DNA of 34,816 nt from a virus, in the IMG/VR virus record IMGVR_UViG_3300027905_000014, positions 1 through 34,816 of that record; one strand, given 5' to 3'. The first letter of the stretch is position 1, and every line of letters starts with the position of its first letter. The notes beneath the pieces were generated by a model that was given only the letters and a program-made list of their open reading frames with translations, made no database searches and was not told where the DNA came from. Positions 1 to 6,081 of the stretch are shown piece after piece. The translations under genes were made by a program, and so were the position numbers.

Positions 1-288
1 CCACGGGAACGCGAGGGGCCGCGTCTGCCACGGGAACGCGAGGGGCCGCGTCTGCCACGGGAACGAATGGGGCCGCGTCTGCCACGGGAACGTATGGGGC
101 CGCGTCTGCCACGGGAACGTATGGGGCCGCGTCTGCCACGGGAACGCGAGGGGCCGCGTCTGCCACGGGAACGCGAGGGGCCGCGTCTGCCACGGGAACG
201 TATGGGGCCGCGTCTGCCACGGGTGAGCGAGGGGCCGCGTCTGCCACGGGAACGCAAGGGGCCGCGTCTGCCACGGGAACGCAATCAG
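1..288 (+). repeat. 27-bp tandem repeat, about 10.7 copies
   Basis: The unit begins CCGCGTCTGCCACGGGAACG and recurs exactly every 27 bases, with unit starts at 19, 46, 73, 100, 127, 154, 181, 208, 235 and 262. Variation is concentrated in a few bases after GGGAACG (CGA, AAT, TAT or CAA), plus one copy with GGGTGAGCGA. Because 27 is a multiple of three, copy-number change keeps the reading frame of the protein it encodes. There are no spacers, so this is not a CRISPR array. Confidence 0.97.
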
Positions 289-473
289 TTGCCATCTCTT
301 CGGGATTAGAAGGCCGCGTCAAGGGTGCCATTGGTTGCGCCATCTGCTGCGTCGAGCGCGACGAAGACGACTATCACATCAAGTCCATCAAATCCGCGAT
401 TGTGGACGGTAAAAAGATCACGGCTAACACTTGGTACACGGTGCGAGGTGGAAAATGGATGGTGGTGGAATGA
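3..473 (+). CDS. C-terminal part of nonapeptide-repeat phage protein (5' end off window)
   Basis: The frame starting at base 3 is open from the window edge to the TGA at 471-473. It reads as about ten copies of a nine-residue unit, AASATGTxG (x = R, N, Y or Q), then VAISSGLEGRVKGAIGCA and a compact C-terminal domain ending GGKWMVVE. That end, with its VKG.IGCA, VERDE, VDGKKI and TWYTV elements, resembles the C-terminal domain of many phage hypothetical proteins with ATG-type repeats (I recall DUF7666, not checked). Frame 1 is also open here and gives PRERMGPRL repeats, but it stops at 309 without a domain, so I take frame 3 as real. The stop overlaps the next start (ATGA at 470-473). Function unknown. 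Confidence 0.75.
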   Translation, partial: TGTRGAASATGTRGAASATGTNGAASATGTYGAASATGTYGAASATGTRGAASATGTRGAASATGTYGAASATGERGAASATGTQGAASATGTQSVAISSGLEGRVKGAIGCAICCVERDEDDYHIKSIKSAIVDGKKITANTWYTVRGGKWMVVE

Positions 474-709
474 AACCCCTCATAATCGCATCATCCACGC
501 TTCTTGCCGTGGCGCTCCTTTCCTACTCGGCGGCGTCGTGGACCGCTCACCTGGACGCAATGGAGCAAGCCCGGCTTACCAAGGCTAATACCGAGGCCGT
601 CCACCAAGACACAAGGGCGTTACAGGCTATCCACGACAGGATTGCGCCCGCGCCGATGCCTAGCCCGCGACAAAGCGAAACTTTTGGGAACAAAGCTGAA
701 GGGAAGTGA
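470..709 (+). CDS. Small single-pass membrane protein
   Basis: A 79-residue protein whose ATG at 470 overlaps the stop of the upstream gene (ATGA). An in-frame ATG at 431 lies inside the upstream coding region and is less likely. Residues 3-23 (PLIIASSTLLAVALLSYSAA) form one hydrophobic segment, followed by a charged helical stretch (HLDAMEQARLTKANTEAVHQ) and a Pro-rich tail. The layout suggests an inner-membrane anchor with a soluble C-terminal helix. I do not recognise a family. A lysis accessory (spanin- or holin-like) role is possible only by shape, since the neighbours are early-type small genes. Confidence 0.6.
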   Translation: MKPLIIASSTLLAVALLSYSAASWTAHLDAMEQARLTKANTEAVHQDTRALQAIHDRIAPAPMPSPRQSETFGNKAEGK

Positions 710-712
710 ACC

Positions 713-952
713 ATGCAGCCCCAATGCCAATACTGTGAACTGCGATCCGATGAAGGCCCATGCTCGGTTTTGCGATACAACCTTGATCGCCTAGCGGGCC
801 TGAAATTCCAGGGCGAAGTCTCGCCCGGCTCTCTTTCCTCATGCTCGATGTTTGAGCCTAACCAAGAGGCCCGCGACCTCGACGCGGAGGACGCGGCGGC
901 GGAAGCGTATTTAACCAGAAAACAGAGGATGGAAGAGGAGGTGACGGCATGA
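713..952 (+). CDS. Small Cys-containing protein, possible zinc ribbon
   Basis: A 79-residue protein starting three bases after the previous stop, preceded by a GAAGGGAAG ribosome-binding region. Cysteines at 5, 8, 17 and 44 (CQYC first, then EGPC and LSSC) could bind one zinc ion. The C-terminal third is acidic and helical (DLDAEDAAAEAYLTRKQR). Its stop overlaps the next ATG (ATGA), so the two genes are probably translationally coupled. No family recognised. Confidence 0.6.
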   Translation: MQPQCQYCELRSDEGPCSVLRYNLDRLAGLKFQGEVSPGSLSSCSMFEPNQEARDLDAEDAAAEAYLTRKQRMEEEVTA

Positions 953-1143
953 CCGAGGATGAAGCGACAAATAAAACCTGCCCGATGCGATCTCGGTGGA
1001 TCGATTGGAATGGAGTCTCTGCATTTCGAGAGGCATTTTGCACCGCATCCGAGTGCATGATGTGGCGGTGGGATTTGAACAAATACTCAGGAGAAAAATT
1101 GCCAAAAAAAGAATGGTCCGGCCATTGCGGACTAGCGAGGTAA
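949..1143 (+). CDS. Small phage protein with C...C(x4)C...GHCGLA pattern
   Basis: A 64-residue protein with cysteines at 11, 31, 36 and 60. The arrangement TCPMR, then CTASECMMWRW, then a terminal GHCGLAR, matches a small protein seen in many phage early regions (usual form: C...SxCMAWRW...GYCGLAG). Four spaced cysteines suggest metal binding. Function is not established as far as I know. It overlaps the upstream gene by four bases and is followed by another tiny gene, as usual for an early operon. Confidence 0.65.
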   Translation: MTEDEATNKTCPMRSRWIDWNGVSAFREAFCTASECMMWRWDLNKYSGEKLPKKEWSGHCGLAR

Positions 1144-1147
1144 CGCC

Positions 1148-1315
1148 ATGACCATCGTTCACGCCGAACTTGACCCGAGGCATTTGCTTGCCCAGGCCCG
1201 TATTGAGTCTTTCGAGTCCTCTAACCGCCTCACAAACGAGTTGCTTGCGCGGCAGTTAAAGCGGCGGGATGAGGCGGAAGCGCGGCAGAAGGCCGAAGGG
1301 GGGAAAACCACATGA
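1148..1315 (+). CDS. Short helical hypothetical protein
   Basis: A 55-residue reading frame, MTIVHAELDP at the start and KAEGGKTT at the end. It fills the gap between the previous stop (1143) and the exonuclease gene, whose ATG at 1312 overlaps its TGA at 1313-1315. The sequence is charged and helix-prone (SSNRLTNELLARQLKRRDEA). The tight fit between neighbours and the four-base overlap support it being a gene. No family recognised. Confidence 0.55.
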   Translation: MTIVHAELDPRHLLAQARIESFESSNRLTNELLARQLKRRDEAEARQKAEGGKTT

Positions 1316-2103
1316 TTACCGTCAGGGCGTCAAGCCTTTCGACCTTATTTTCCTGCCCGGCCAGGTGGGAAGCGCAAAATGTCCTCGGTATGCGACTACC
1401 GCGTTCAGGCGCGGCCCAACTTGGTACAGCCGTACACGCCGGGACTGCCGCCTATGATGCTTCTCACCTGGCAGGTGACATGATTACCGCCGATGATGCA
1501 GCCGGTGCGCTTGTGGACGCAATACACACGCCGGAAGAGGATGTAGCATGGGACACTGACCTCGGCCCGGCGAAGGCGGAAGGGATCGCGCTTGCCCTCC
1601 ATGCAAAATACTGCCGGGAAATCGCCCCCAGGCAAGAATATGTCGGCGTGGAGGTGACGTGCGACCGGCTGGAAATCACGGACCTAGGCCTGGCGCTGAC
1701 CGGCACGACAGACCGGGTGCGCCGTTCGGATGACGGACTGGGAGTGGCCGACCTTAAAACGGGCAAAACAGCCGTCGGCGCGGACGGCACGGTGAAGATT
1801 GCAGGGCATGGGTTACAACTCGGCATTTATGAATTGCTCGCGTCCGCCGCGCTCGGTCAGCCTATTACCGCCCCGGCGCAAATCATCGGTCTGCAAACCG
1901 GAATGACGGACAAGGCCCAAAGGGTAGCCATAGGGGAAGTATCTGGAGCGAGGGACGCGCTGGTAGGAGATAAGAATTTCCCGGGGATGCTGGAATACGC
2001 CGCCAAACTACTCCACGGCGGTTTGTTTTTCGGTAACCCACGCGACTATCTTTGTTCACCAAAATACTGCCCGGCTTATGAGGGATGCCGTCACCGGGCC
2101 TAA
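1312..2103 (+). CDS. PD-(D/E)XK exonuclease, RecB/Cas4-like, probable Fe-S cluster
   Basis: A 263-residue nuclease of the RecB/AddB/Cas4 superfamily. Visible motifs in order: GTAVHAG with the superfamily His at residue 42; GTTDRV (Asp 134); DLKTGK (Asp 147, Lys 149, the core of PD-(D/E)XK); and QLGIY (Gln 169, Tyr 173). Cys 15 plus a C-terminal CSPKYCPAYEGC (Cys 248, 253, 259) give a one-plus-three cysteine layout like the [4Fe-4S] site of AddB and Cas4 proteins. The next gene is RecT-like, so the likely role is the 5'-3' resection partner of a phage annealing system. A ribosome-binding GGGGGG lies upstream, and the start overlaps the preceding stop. Confidence 0.85.
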   Translation: MITVRASSLSTLFSCPARWEAQNVLGMRLPRSGAAQLGTAVHAGTAAYDASHLAGDMITADDAAGALVDAIHTPEEDVAWDTDLGPAKAEGIALALHAKYCREIAPRQEYVGVEVTCDRLEITDLGLALTGTTDRVRRSDDGLGVADLKTGKTAVGADGTVKIAGHGLQLGIYELLASAALGQPITAPAQIIGLQTGMTDKAQRVAIGEVSGARDALVGDKNFPGMLEYAAKLLHGGLFFGNPRDYLCSPKYCPAYEGCRHRA

Positions 2104-2121
2104 ACTAAAAGGGGAAACGAA

Positions 2122-2997
2122 ATGACCGAATCCAAGCAAACCACCGTAACCGACTTAAAAGACCGCGTGAACGCGGTAGCGGTCAAGTCTGACAATCCGG
2201 TCACCATCGGACTGACTGACAGTCAATCTTTCGACCTAGCCCAACGAGTTGCCAAGCTATTCGCGGCGTCCGATCTTGTGCCGGTGCGCTACAAGGGCCA
2301 TATCGCCAATTGCGTGGTGGGGCTGAACATGGCCGCCAGGATGGGGGCTGACCCGCTCATGGTTTTCCAGAACCTTTATGTGGTGCATGGAACCCCCGCG
2401 TGGTCCGCGCAATTTATGATCGCAACATTCAACGCCTGTGGCCGCTTCTCCTCCATCCGGTACGAGTTTAAGGGAGAAGAAAACAAGGATTCTTGGGCCT
2501 GCCGCGCCTGGGCAATCGAGAAGGATACCGGAGAGCGTATTGAGGGCGCATGGGTCAGTATTGCGCTTTCAAAGGCCGAAGGATGGTATCAAAAAAACGG
2601 CTCCAAGTGGCAAACGATGCCCATGCAAATGCTCATGTACCGTGCCGCGTCCTGGTTTATCAGAGCCTACGCCCCGGAAATTTCGATGGGACTACATACC
2701 GCCGATGAAATCCGAGATACTTACGACCTGGACCAGGCCGAGGACGGCTCATTTTCGGTCAAGGTCGAGGACATGAAGTCGGAGTTCACACCGGAAGCCG
2801 GGTCAACCACCGCTCAAAAGGAATCGGCCAAGGACAAGAAGCCCAAAAAAGAAGCCGTCCCGGCCCCTGCCAGCGACGACCGCCCCGAGGTCGAGTGTCC
2901 GAATAAGGCCGATACCGATGGCAACGCGCTGAAAGTCCTCACCACCTACTGCGAAGGCAAGCCGTGCAAGGCGGCGTGTCCGAGCTGGAAGAAATAG
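2122..2997 (+). CDS. recT: RecT-family single-strand annealing protein
   Basis: A 291-residue RecT-type recombinase. It pairs complementary single strands exposed by the adjacent exonuclease. Family features are clear: NCVVGLNMAARMGADPL near residues 63-79, the LYVVHGTPAWSAQFMIA core (85-101), WVSIALSKAEGWY, and the signature KWQTMPMQMLMYRAASWFIR around 162-181, followed by PEISMGLHTADEI. After a Lys/Pro linker the C-terminus carries four cysteines (VECPNK, TYCEGKPCKAACPSWKK), a possible small zinc-binding tail beyond the annealing core. AGGGGAAA precedes the ATG. The pair with the PD-(D/E)XK nuclease is a standard phage recombination module. Confidence 0.93.
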   Translation: MTESKQTTVTDLKDRVNAVAVKSDNPVTIGLTDSQSFDLAQRVAKLFAASDLVPVRYKGHIANCVVGLNMAARMGADPLMVFQNLYVVHGTPAWSAQFMIATFNACGRFSSIRYEFKGEENKDSWACRAWAIEKDTGERIEGAWVSIALSKAEGWYQKNGSKWQTMPMQMLMYRAASWFIRAYAPEISMGLHTADEIRDTYDLDQAEDGSFSVKVEDMKSEFTPEAGSTTAQKESAKDKKPKKEAVPAPASDDRPEVECPNKADTDGNALKVLTTYCEGKPCKAACPSWKK

Positions 2998-3034
2998 CCC
3001 CACCCCTCCCCGTAGCCCGGCCGCATGGCTGGGC

Positions 3035-3083
3035 GCGGATGAGCGGATGAGTGGAAGAGCGGATGAGTGGAAGAGTGGAAGAG
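3035..3083 (+). repeat. Short direct repeats upstream of 3096 gene
   Basis: The 16-mer GCGGATGAGTGGAAGA occurs twice in tandem (3043-3058 and 3059-3074), flanked by a half copy GCGGATGA at 3035 and a half copy GTGGAAGAG at 3075. It lies between the recT stop and the ribosome-binding site AAAGGAGAG. It may be slippage-derived or a protein-binding site; the sequence alone does not decide. Confidence 0.85.
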
Positions 3084-3095
3084 AAAGGAGAGAAT

Positions 3096-3713
3096 ATGAC
3101 CGACGCAGAACGCATTGCCGAGATAGAGGCTAGGTTGGCGAAGGCTACGCCGTCAACCGTTCTGTTCTCCCCTTGGGGGGAGTCGGACGCATACAGAGAC
3201 ACAGTGCATTTCTTTTCACGCTCCGACACAGACATCCGCGACTTACTGGCCGAAGTGCGGCGGCAGAAAGAGCGCATTGAGAAGTTGGAGGGGGCATTGG
3301 AGTTCTATAGACTTAGTAGGCAAGGACTTGTTTCTTCAGGGGTTCTTTATAGACTATCCAACACCGAAGCAGAACGTGACGCCGCCCTTGAGCAAGTGCG
3401 GGACTACCAAGTCTGTCACGAAGACCACAAGCGTCTTGTCCGTGAAATTGACGTTATCATGCACGGCGAAGATGGAGCCGCCAAACAGGCGAGTTTGTGT
3501 GATCTTGTTAATCCTATCAAGATAATTACTGAACAAGTACGTAATCTGACTGCCAGAATAGACGCTCTTGAGGAGGATGGGTATCTAAAGAACGAAAAGA
3601 TAGATAAGCTGACCACCGTTGCGGATGCGGTGAAAATATACCTTGATGCCGACGGTTCAATAGCCGCAATAGAAATGATGTCCGCACTACGTGAAGCCGG
3701 ATATGAGGTATAG
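3096..3713 (+). CDS. Coiled-coil phage protein, Ea22-like N-terminus
   Basis: A 205-residue protein from the ATG at 3096, which has AAAGGAGAG just upstream. An in-frame ATG at 3051 would translate the short direct repeats and is less likely. The N-terminal half follows the pattern of lambda Ea22-type proteins: MTDAERIAEIEARLAKATPS, then VHFFSRSDTDIRDLLAEVRR and a heptad-rich stretch (RQKERIEKLEGALEFYRL). A second coiled coil lies near residues 140-175. The role of such proteins is not well known; they are non-essential accessory genes in many phages. It follows recT by about 100 bases, probably in the same transcript. Confidence 0.65.
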   Translation: MTDAERIAEIEARLAKATPSTVLFSPWGESDAYRDTVHFFSRSDTDIRDLLAEVRRQKERIEKLEGALEFYRLSRQGLVSSGVLYRLSNTEAERDAALEQVRDYQVCHEDHKRLVREIDVIMHGEDGAAKQASLCDLVNPIKIITEQVRNLTARIDALEEDGYLKNEKIDKLTTVADAVKIYLDADGSIAAIEMMSALREAGYEV

Positions 3714-3715
3714 CC

Positions 3716-3781
3716 ATGAAACTCGACCTGGAAGCGATTAAAGAGCGGTGGCACGCCTACTCACCCAGGAGGGATTTTTGA
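3716..3781 (+). pseudogene. Truncated small phage gene (21 codons)
   Basis: The start MKLDLEAIKERWHAYSP matches a phage protein opening of the DLEAIKARW...TPGPW kind, but the frame ends at TGA after 21 codons. The sequence right after this start is homologous to a different gene (P63C fragment) in another frame, so a recombination junction probably lies near 3750-3757. It may still be translated as a short peptide. Confidence 0.5.
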
Positions 3782-4041
3782 AATCCCTCGGTAGGGCCGG
3801 TAAAGCAAAAGGAGGGCAAGGAGCGTCGGTCGACAAATTGCCCGCTTTTATGGCCGCAAAGAACCTAAAGCCCTTTATTTCCGATGAGTTGGCCGAGTCG
3901 ACTAAACCGGTGCGCTTCCGATTTCCACAACTAATCAACTATTTTAAACTTACTACCTTAATCTGGGACATTCCGATAATTAAACCTGAATCTGCATCAA
4001 TTACCCATCTCCCTTTGTGCGTGACTTTACTTGGCATTTGA
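3748..4041 (+). pseudogene. P63C-domain protein fragment, both ends lost
   Basis: The segment from about 3757 to 3925 reads LLTQEGFLKSLGRAGKAKGG, then VDKLPAFMAAKNLKPFIS and DELAESTKPVRFR. This is the N-terminal part of P63C-domain proteins (Pfam P63C), typically over 200 residues and found in phages and bacterial accessory DNA. The usual continuation is missing. After FRF the frame enters AT-rich unrelated sequence and stops at 4041. The natural N-terminus is also missing, as the only start is a GTG at 3748. I read it as a broken remnant created by the insertion next to it. Confidence 0.65.
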
Positions 4042-4340
4042 GGGGTCCCCTACATGGCCTTTTTGAAGCCATTTTTTCATACAACCATTTAGAATGTAAT
4101 AGCTTTTGACGGGTCCGCTGCCATTACTAATAAACACCAACAGCCATTTTAATGGTCATATTGAATAAGTCCCCGTCTTTTCTATGGTTATACCTGAAGC
4201 AGAACTCATTAATGTAATTACCCAGATATTTTACGCTTACCTTGTGGAACTGGCCTACAATCCCCCTCTTCAAGAGAGCCCAGAAGGATTCAATACTATT
4301 TGTGTGGGTATTGCCGTTTACGTACCAGTATGTTCGGGCC
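3930..4340 (-). mobile_element. Remnant of ISXO2/IS1595-type insertion sequence
   Basis: This stretch is clearly more AT-rich than its surroundings and carries the C-terminal part of an IS1595-family transposase on the minus strand. It separates a truncated P63C fragment on the left from a truncated minus-strand small gene on the right. AGGGGTCCCCT at 4043-4053 is an 11-base palindrome that might mark an IS end. I could not identify a matching inverted repeat on the other side or a target duplication, so the boundaries are approximate. Only about 400 bases remain, so it cannot be autonomous. Confidence 0.6.
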
Positions 4341-4366
4341 GTGGCATCCGCCGGTAGTCCGCCCAC
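4127..4366 (-). pseudogene. IS1595/ISXO2-like transposase, C-terminal fragment
   Basis: Of the 79 residues, about 66 are transposase: YVNGNTHTNSIESFWALLKR, then GIVGQFHKVSVKYLGNYINE and FCFRYNHRKDG. These match the end of the ISXO2-like DDE domain (HTNTIEGFWSLLKRGI...YVDEFAFRYNNR). The first dozen residues (MGGLPADATAR) come from out-of-frame reading of the neighbouring phage gene, so the ATG is fortuitous. Two thirds or more of a normal transposase, including the N-terminal zinc-ribbon part, is absent. It is not expected to be functional. Confidence 0.8.
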
Positions 4367-4479
4367 GGGAAGGTAGGCACGGCGAACCGAATATTGACCA
4401 CTCCGGCGTTCGGTCCTGGCCTGGCGATGTACCAGCCCCGTGCAAGCGCCTCCCAGGTCGGAATACGGTTAATTTCCAT
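4318..4479 (-). CDS. Small hypothetical protein, probably truncated by IS remnant
   Basis: A 53-residue frame starting with an ATG at 4479, 12 bases after the HTH gene stop, with GGAAGG upstream. It reads MEINRIPTWEALARGWYIAR and continues through FAVPTFPWADYRRMP. Its last residues (around EHTGT) enter the IS-derived sequence, so the original C-terminus is probably lost. It is the last gene of the minus-strand operon. No family recognised. Confidence 0.5.
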   Translation of the reverse strand: MEINRIPTWEALARGWYIARPGPNAGVVNIRFAVPTFPWADYRRMPRPEHTGT

Positions 4480-4490
4480 GACTGGCCTTC

Positions 4491-4706
4491 CTATTCGACG
4501 TGGCCCGGCTCCGATCCCCGGCCGGGCCTGCCCCGCTTGAACGATTCCGCATTGTGCCGCAGTAGAACCCATTGGCGGCCCACCTTCGCGGCCGGTAGCC
4601 GCTTCTCCCCGATGTAGTCCAGGACTCGTTCCGGGCTTACGCCGATGATCTGCGCGGCTTCGGTGGCGCTTATGAGTTGGTCGAGGATCAACATTGTGGC
4701 GTTCAT
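4491..4706 (-). CDS. HTH DNA-binding protein, excisionase/MerR-like
   Basis: A 71-residue protein with a typical helix-turn-helix of the excisionase-type winged family: LISATEAAQIIGVSPERVLD, then YIGEKRLPAAKVGRQWVLLR. The pattern (SxxEAAxxxGVSxxxV...I..G.LPA.KVGRxWxxxR) recognises DNA in phage excisionases and small regulators. The C-terminus is basic (NAESFKRGRPGRG). Its ATG overlaps the upstream stop as TAATG, so it is translationally coupled to the 140-residue gene. No integrase is in the window, so calling it Xis would be a guess. It could regulate its own operon through the repeats at 6082-6149. Confidence 0.8.
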   Translation of the reverse strand: MNATMLILDQLISATEAAQIIGVSPERVLDYIGEKRLPAAKVGRQWVLLRHNAESFKRGRPGRGSEPGHVE

Positions 4707-5128
4707 TACTTCACCCTCCCTTCCGTCATCATGGCCTTACATTCTTCCACGTCGAAGTTCCCGAAGGTCCAGACCTTGCGCGAACCCCGCTCAAGGCGCA
4801 GGGCCAAAAAGTCAGCCGCTACCGCGTCCACTCCGTCCTCAAGCGCAAGAAAAATGGTCTGCGCCGGGAGGTTCACAACGATGATCGGGTATTCGTTGTC
4901 CGTCAGGTACGGCGAGATACCGAATCCCGTTTCGTCAAGCCGCTGTTCGTCCGGAACCATCCGCGAGAAGATGCACCGGGCCAGATAGGCGTTATCGTCC
5001 CAACGGCCAGGACAGTCGATCAGGGCGGACTTCAAGGCGTCCGCGATTTCAGGGCCAGACCAATGACCGTACAAGAAAATCTTGTTTCCGTCCTCGTACA
5101 CTAACGCGATGTTTGAACGTGCTCCCAT
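4706..5128 (-). CDS. Conserved phage protein, MGARSNI... type
   Basis: A 140-residue protein with AAGGAGGC just upstream of its ATG. The start (MGARSNIALVYEDG), YGHWSGPEIADALKSAL, RWDDNAYLARCIFSRM and TGFGISPYLTDNEYPIIVV are the recognisable blocks of a hypothetical protein found across many phages and prophages. Its function is unknown to me. It is probably a cytoplasmic alpha/beta protein, since there is no signal or membrane segment. It sits in the middle of the minus-strand operon, immediately upstream of the HTH gene with a one-base overlap. Confidence 0.75.
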   Translation of the reverse strand: MGARSNIALVYEDGNKIFLYGHWSGPEIADALKSALIDCPGRWDDNAYLARCIFSRMVPDEQRLDETGFGISPYLTDNEYPIIVVNLPAQTIFLALEDGVDAVAADFLALRLERGSRKVWTFGNFDVEECKAMMTEGRVK

Positions 5129-5152
5129 GATATGCCTCCTTCGGTTTGTGCG

Positions 5153-5374
5153 TTACGGGCGACGGCCCAGGCTGTCGCCGCAAGTGCATCCGCTGCGCCA
5201 GGACGGACAAAGCTTGGTGCGGATATTCGCGGCGGCGCGGCGCTCAACCGAGCTGGCCGTGCCGCGATTGATGGCGTCGGAAAGATTGTCCGCATCGTAA
5301 TGTGTGCGGCACTCGGTGCCGTGGAAATCATTGGTCAGGGTGGTCATCGGGCGGTTTTGCGTGGTAGCGTTCAT
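5153..5374 (-). CDS. Small phage protein with TLTNDFH and GCTC motifs (copy 2)
   Basis: A 73-residue protein with TAGGAGAG before the ATG. It contains TTLTNDFHGTECRTHY near the start and LCPSWRSGCTCGDSLGRRP at the end. This is a family often seen in phages, in which TLTNDFHNT is followed by an Arg-rich helix and an LCGxxGCTC end. The CxC pair may bind metal. The gene at 5699 has the same two motifs, so the two are probably diverged duplicates. A longer overlapping frame at 5101-5331 lacks these motifs and was not used. Confidence 0.65.
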   Translation of the reverse strand: MNATTQNRPMTTLTNDFHGTECRTHYDADNLSDAINRGTASSVERRAAANIRTKLCPSWRSGCTCGDSLGRRP

Positions 5375-5401
5375 GGTGTCTCTCCTATCGGTTGGGGTTG
5401 G

Positions 5402-5662
5402 TTAATAGGCGCGGAGGAAAAAAACATCTCCGGTTTGCGAAACCTGATAAACGCTTTGCGTGGGGAAATCTCGCTTGTCAGAGGAAATTTTGTAGCCACA
5501 GGCGTTGGCACCGACAAGTTGGTCCTTTGATAAGCGCAAGGCCTTTTCAAAAGCGACCTCTAACATGCCAAAGCAGTCTGTCCTTTGCGCCCGCTTACGA
5601 GAGTACATCAAGCAGAGCTTCCAGGTGGGGTTATAGTCTTGGGATTTAGTTTTGGCGTTCAT
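5402..5662 (-). CDS. Small hypothetical protein in minus-strand operon
   Basis: An 86-residue protein. I chose the ATG at 5662 because AAGGAGATCGCC lies directly upstream; the further ATG at 5695 has no such signal. It reads MNAKTKSQDYNPTWKLCLMY, then KRAQRTDCFGMLEVAFEKAL and a beta-rich end (SVYQVSQTGDVFFLRAY). Its leader resembles those of the flanking genes even though the protein is not obviously related to them. Family not recognised. Confidence 0.6.
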   Translation of the reverse strand: MNAKTKSQDYNPTWKLCLMYSRKRAQRTDCFGMLEVAFEKALRLSKDQLVGANACGYKISSDKRDFPTQSVYQVSQTGDVFFLRAY

Positions 5663-5698
5663 GGCGATCTCCTTGCGGTTGGTGGTGAGGATCATGGG

Positions 5699-5995
5699 CT
5701 AGGCTCCCAAGTAGCTGGCCCTCAAATCAATCACGTAGTCACGGTTGTCCAACTCATTGCATATCTCAAGGTAGTTTCCCCCGCGCGCGCCGAAAGTATC
5801 ACTGCAAGTGCAGCCAGATATCCCGCAAAGCTTCCTCTCTACGCGCTGAGCAGTGCGCCGGGAAATGCGGCGGTAGTTTTCGGAGGAGTAGCGGCTATCG
5901 TTGCACGGCAGCAGTCGCACAGTCGAAGAGGAGTTGTGGAAATCGTTGGTCAGGGTAACGGTGATCGAGCGGATCTTGGTATTCTTGGCGTCCAT
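5699..5995 (-). CDS. Small phage protein with TLTNDFH and GCTC motifs (copy 1)
   Basis: A 98-residue protein from the ATG at 5995, with GAAGGAGACCGCC upstream; the ATG at 6010 lies before this site. It reads SITVTLTNDFHNSSSTVR, then RRISRRTAQRVERKLCGI, SGCTCSDTFGARGG, and a C-terminal extension (YLEICNELDNRDYVIDLRA) not present in copy 2. It is the first gene after the minus-strand promoter. The family is common in phage accessory regions, without a known role to my knowledge. Confidence 0.7.
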   Translation of the reverse strand: MDAKNTKIRSITVTLTNDFHNSSSTVRLLPCNDSRYSSENYRRISRRTAQRVERKLCGISGCTCSDTFGARGGNYLEICNELDNRDYVIDLRASYLGA

Positions 5996-6038
5996 GGCGG
6001 TCTCCTTCACGGTTGGGGTTTATTGCCTCGTTGACTAA

Positions 6039-6067
6039 TAGATACGTACGACCAAAGGCTTTGTCAA
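6039..6067 (-). promoter_or_regulatory. Sigma-70-like promoter for minus-strand operon
   Basis: On the minus strand TTGACA (6067-6062) is followed after exactly 17 bases by TATCTA (6044-6039). The -35 box is perfect and the -10 box is a moderate match. Transcription would begin near 6032, about 37 bases before the ATG at 5995. The segment is AT-richer than the surroundings, and the repeat array starts 14 bases upstream of the -35 box. Confidence 0.65.
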
Positions 6068-6081
6068 GCGATTATTTAGGG

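Noticed and set aside
1-288. CRISPR array
   Set aside because: Tandem copies are contiguous with no spacers and encode protein in phase.
67-309. Arg-rich PRERMGPRL repeat ORF as a gene
   Set aside because: Same DNA read in frame 3 gives a repeat that continues into a conserved domain and an ATGA overlap with the next gene; the frame-1 reading ends with no domain.
4300-4617. Plus-strand 105-residue ORF
   Set aside because: It covers the minus-strand HTH, small gene and IS junction; these have better starts, RBS and family evidence.
4491-4706. Calling the HTH gene an excisionase (xis)
   Set aside because: The fold fits, but no integrase or attachment site is visible, so only the DNA-binding description is kept.
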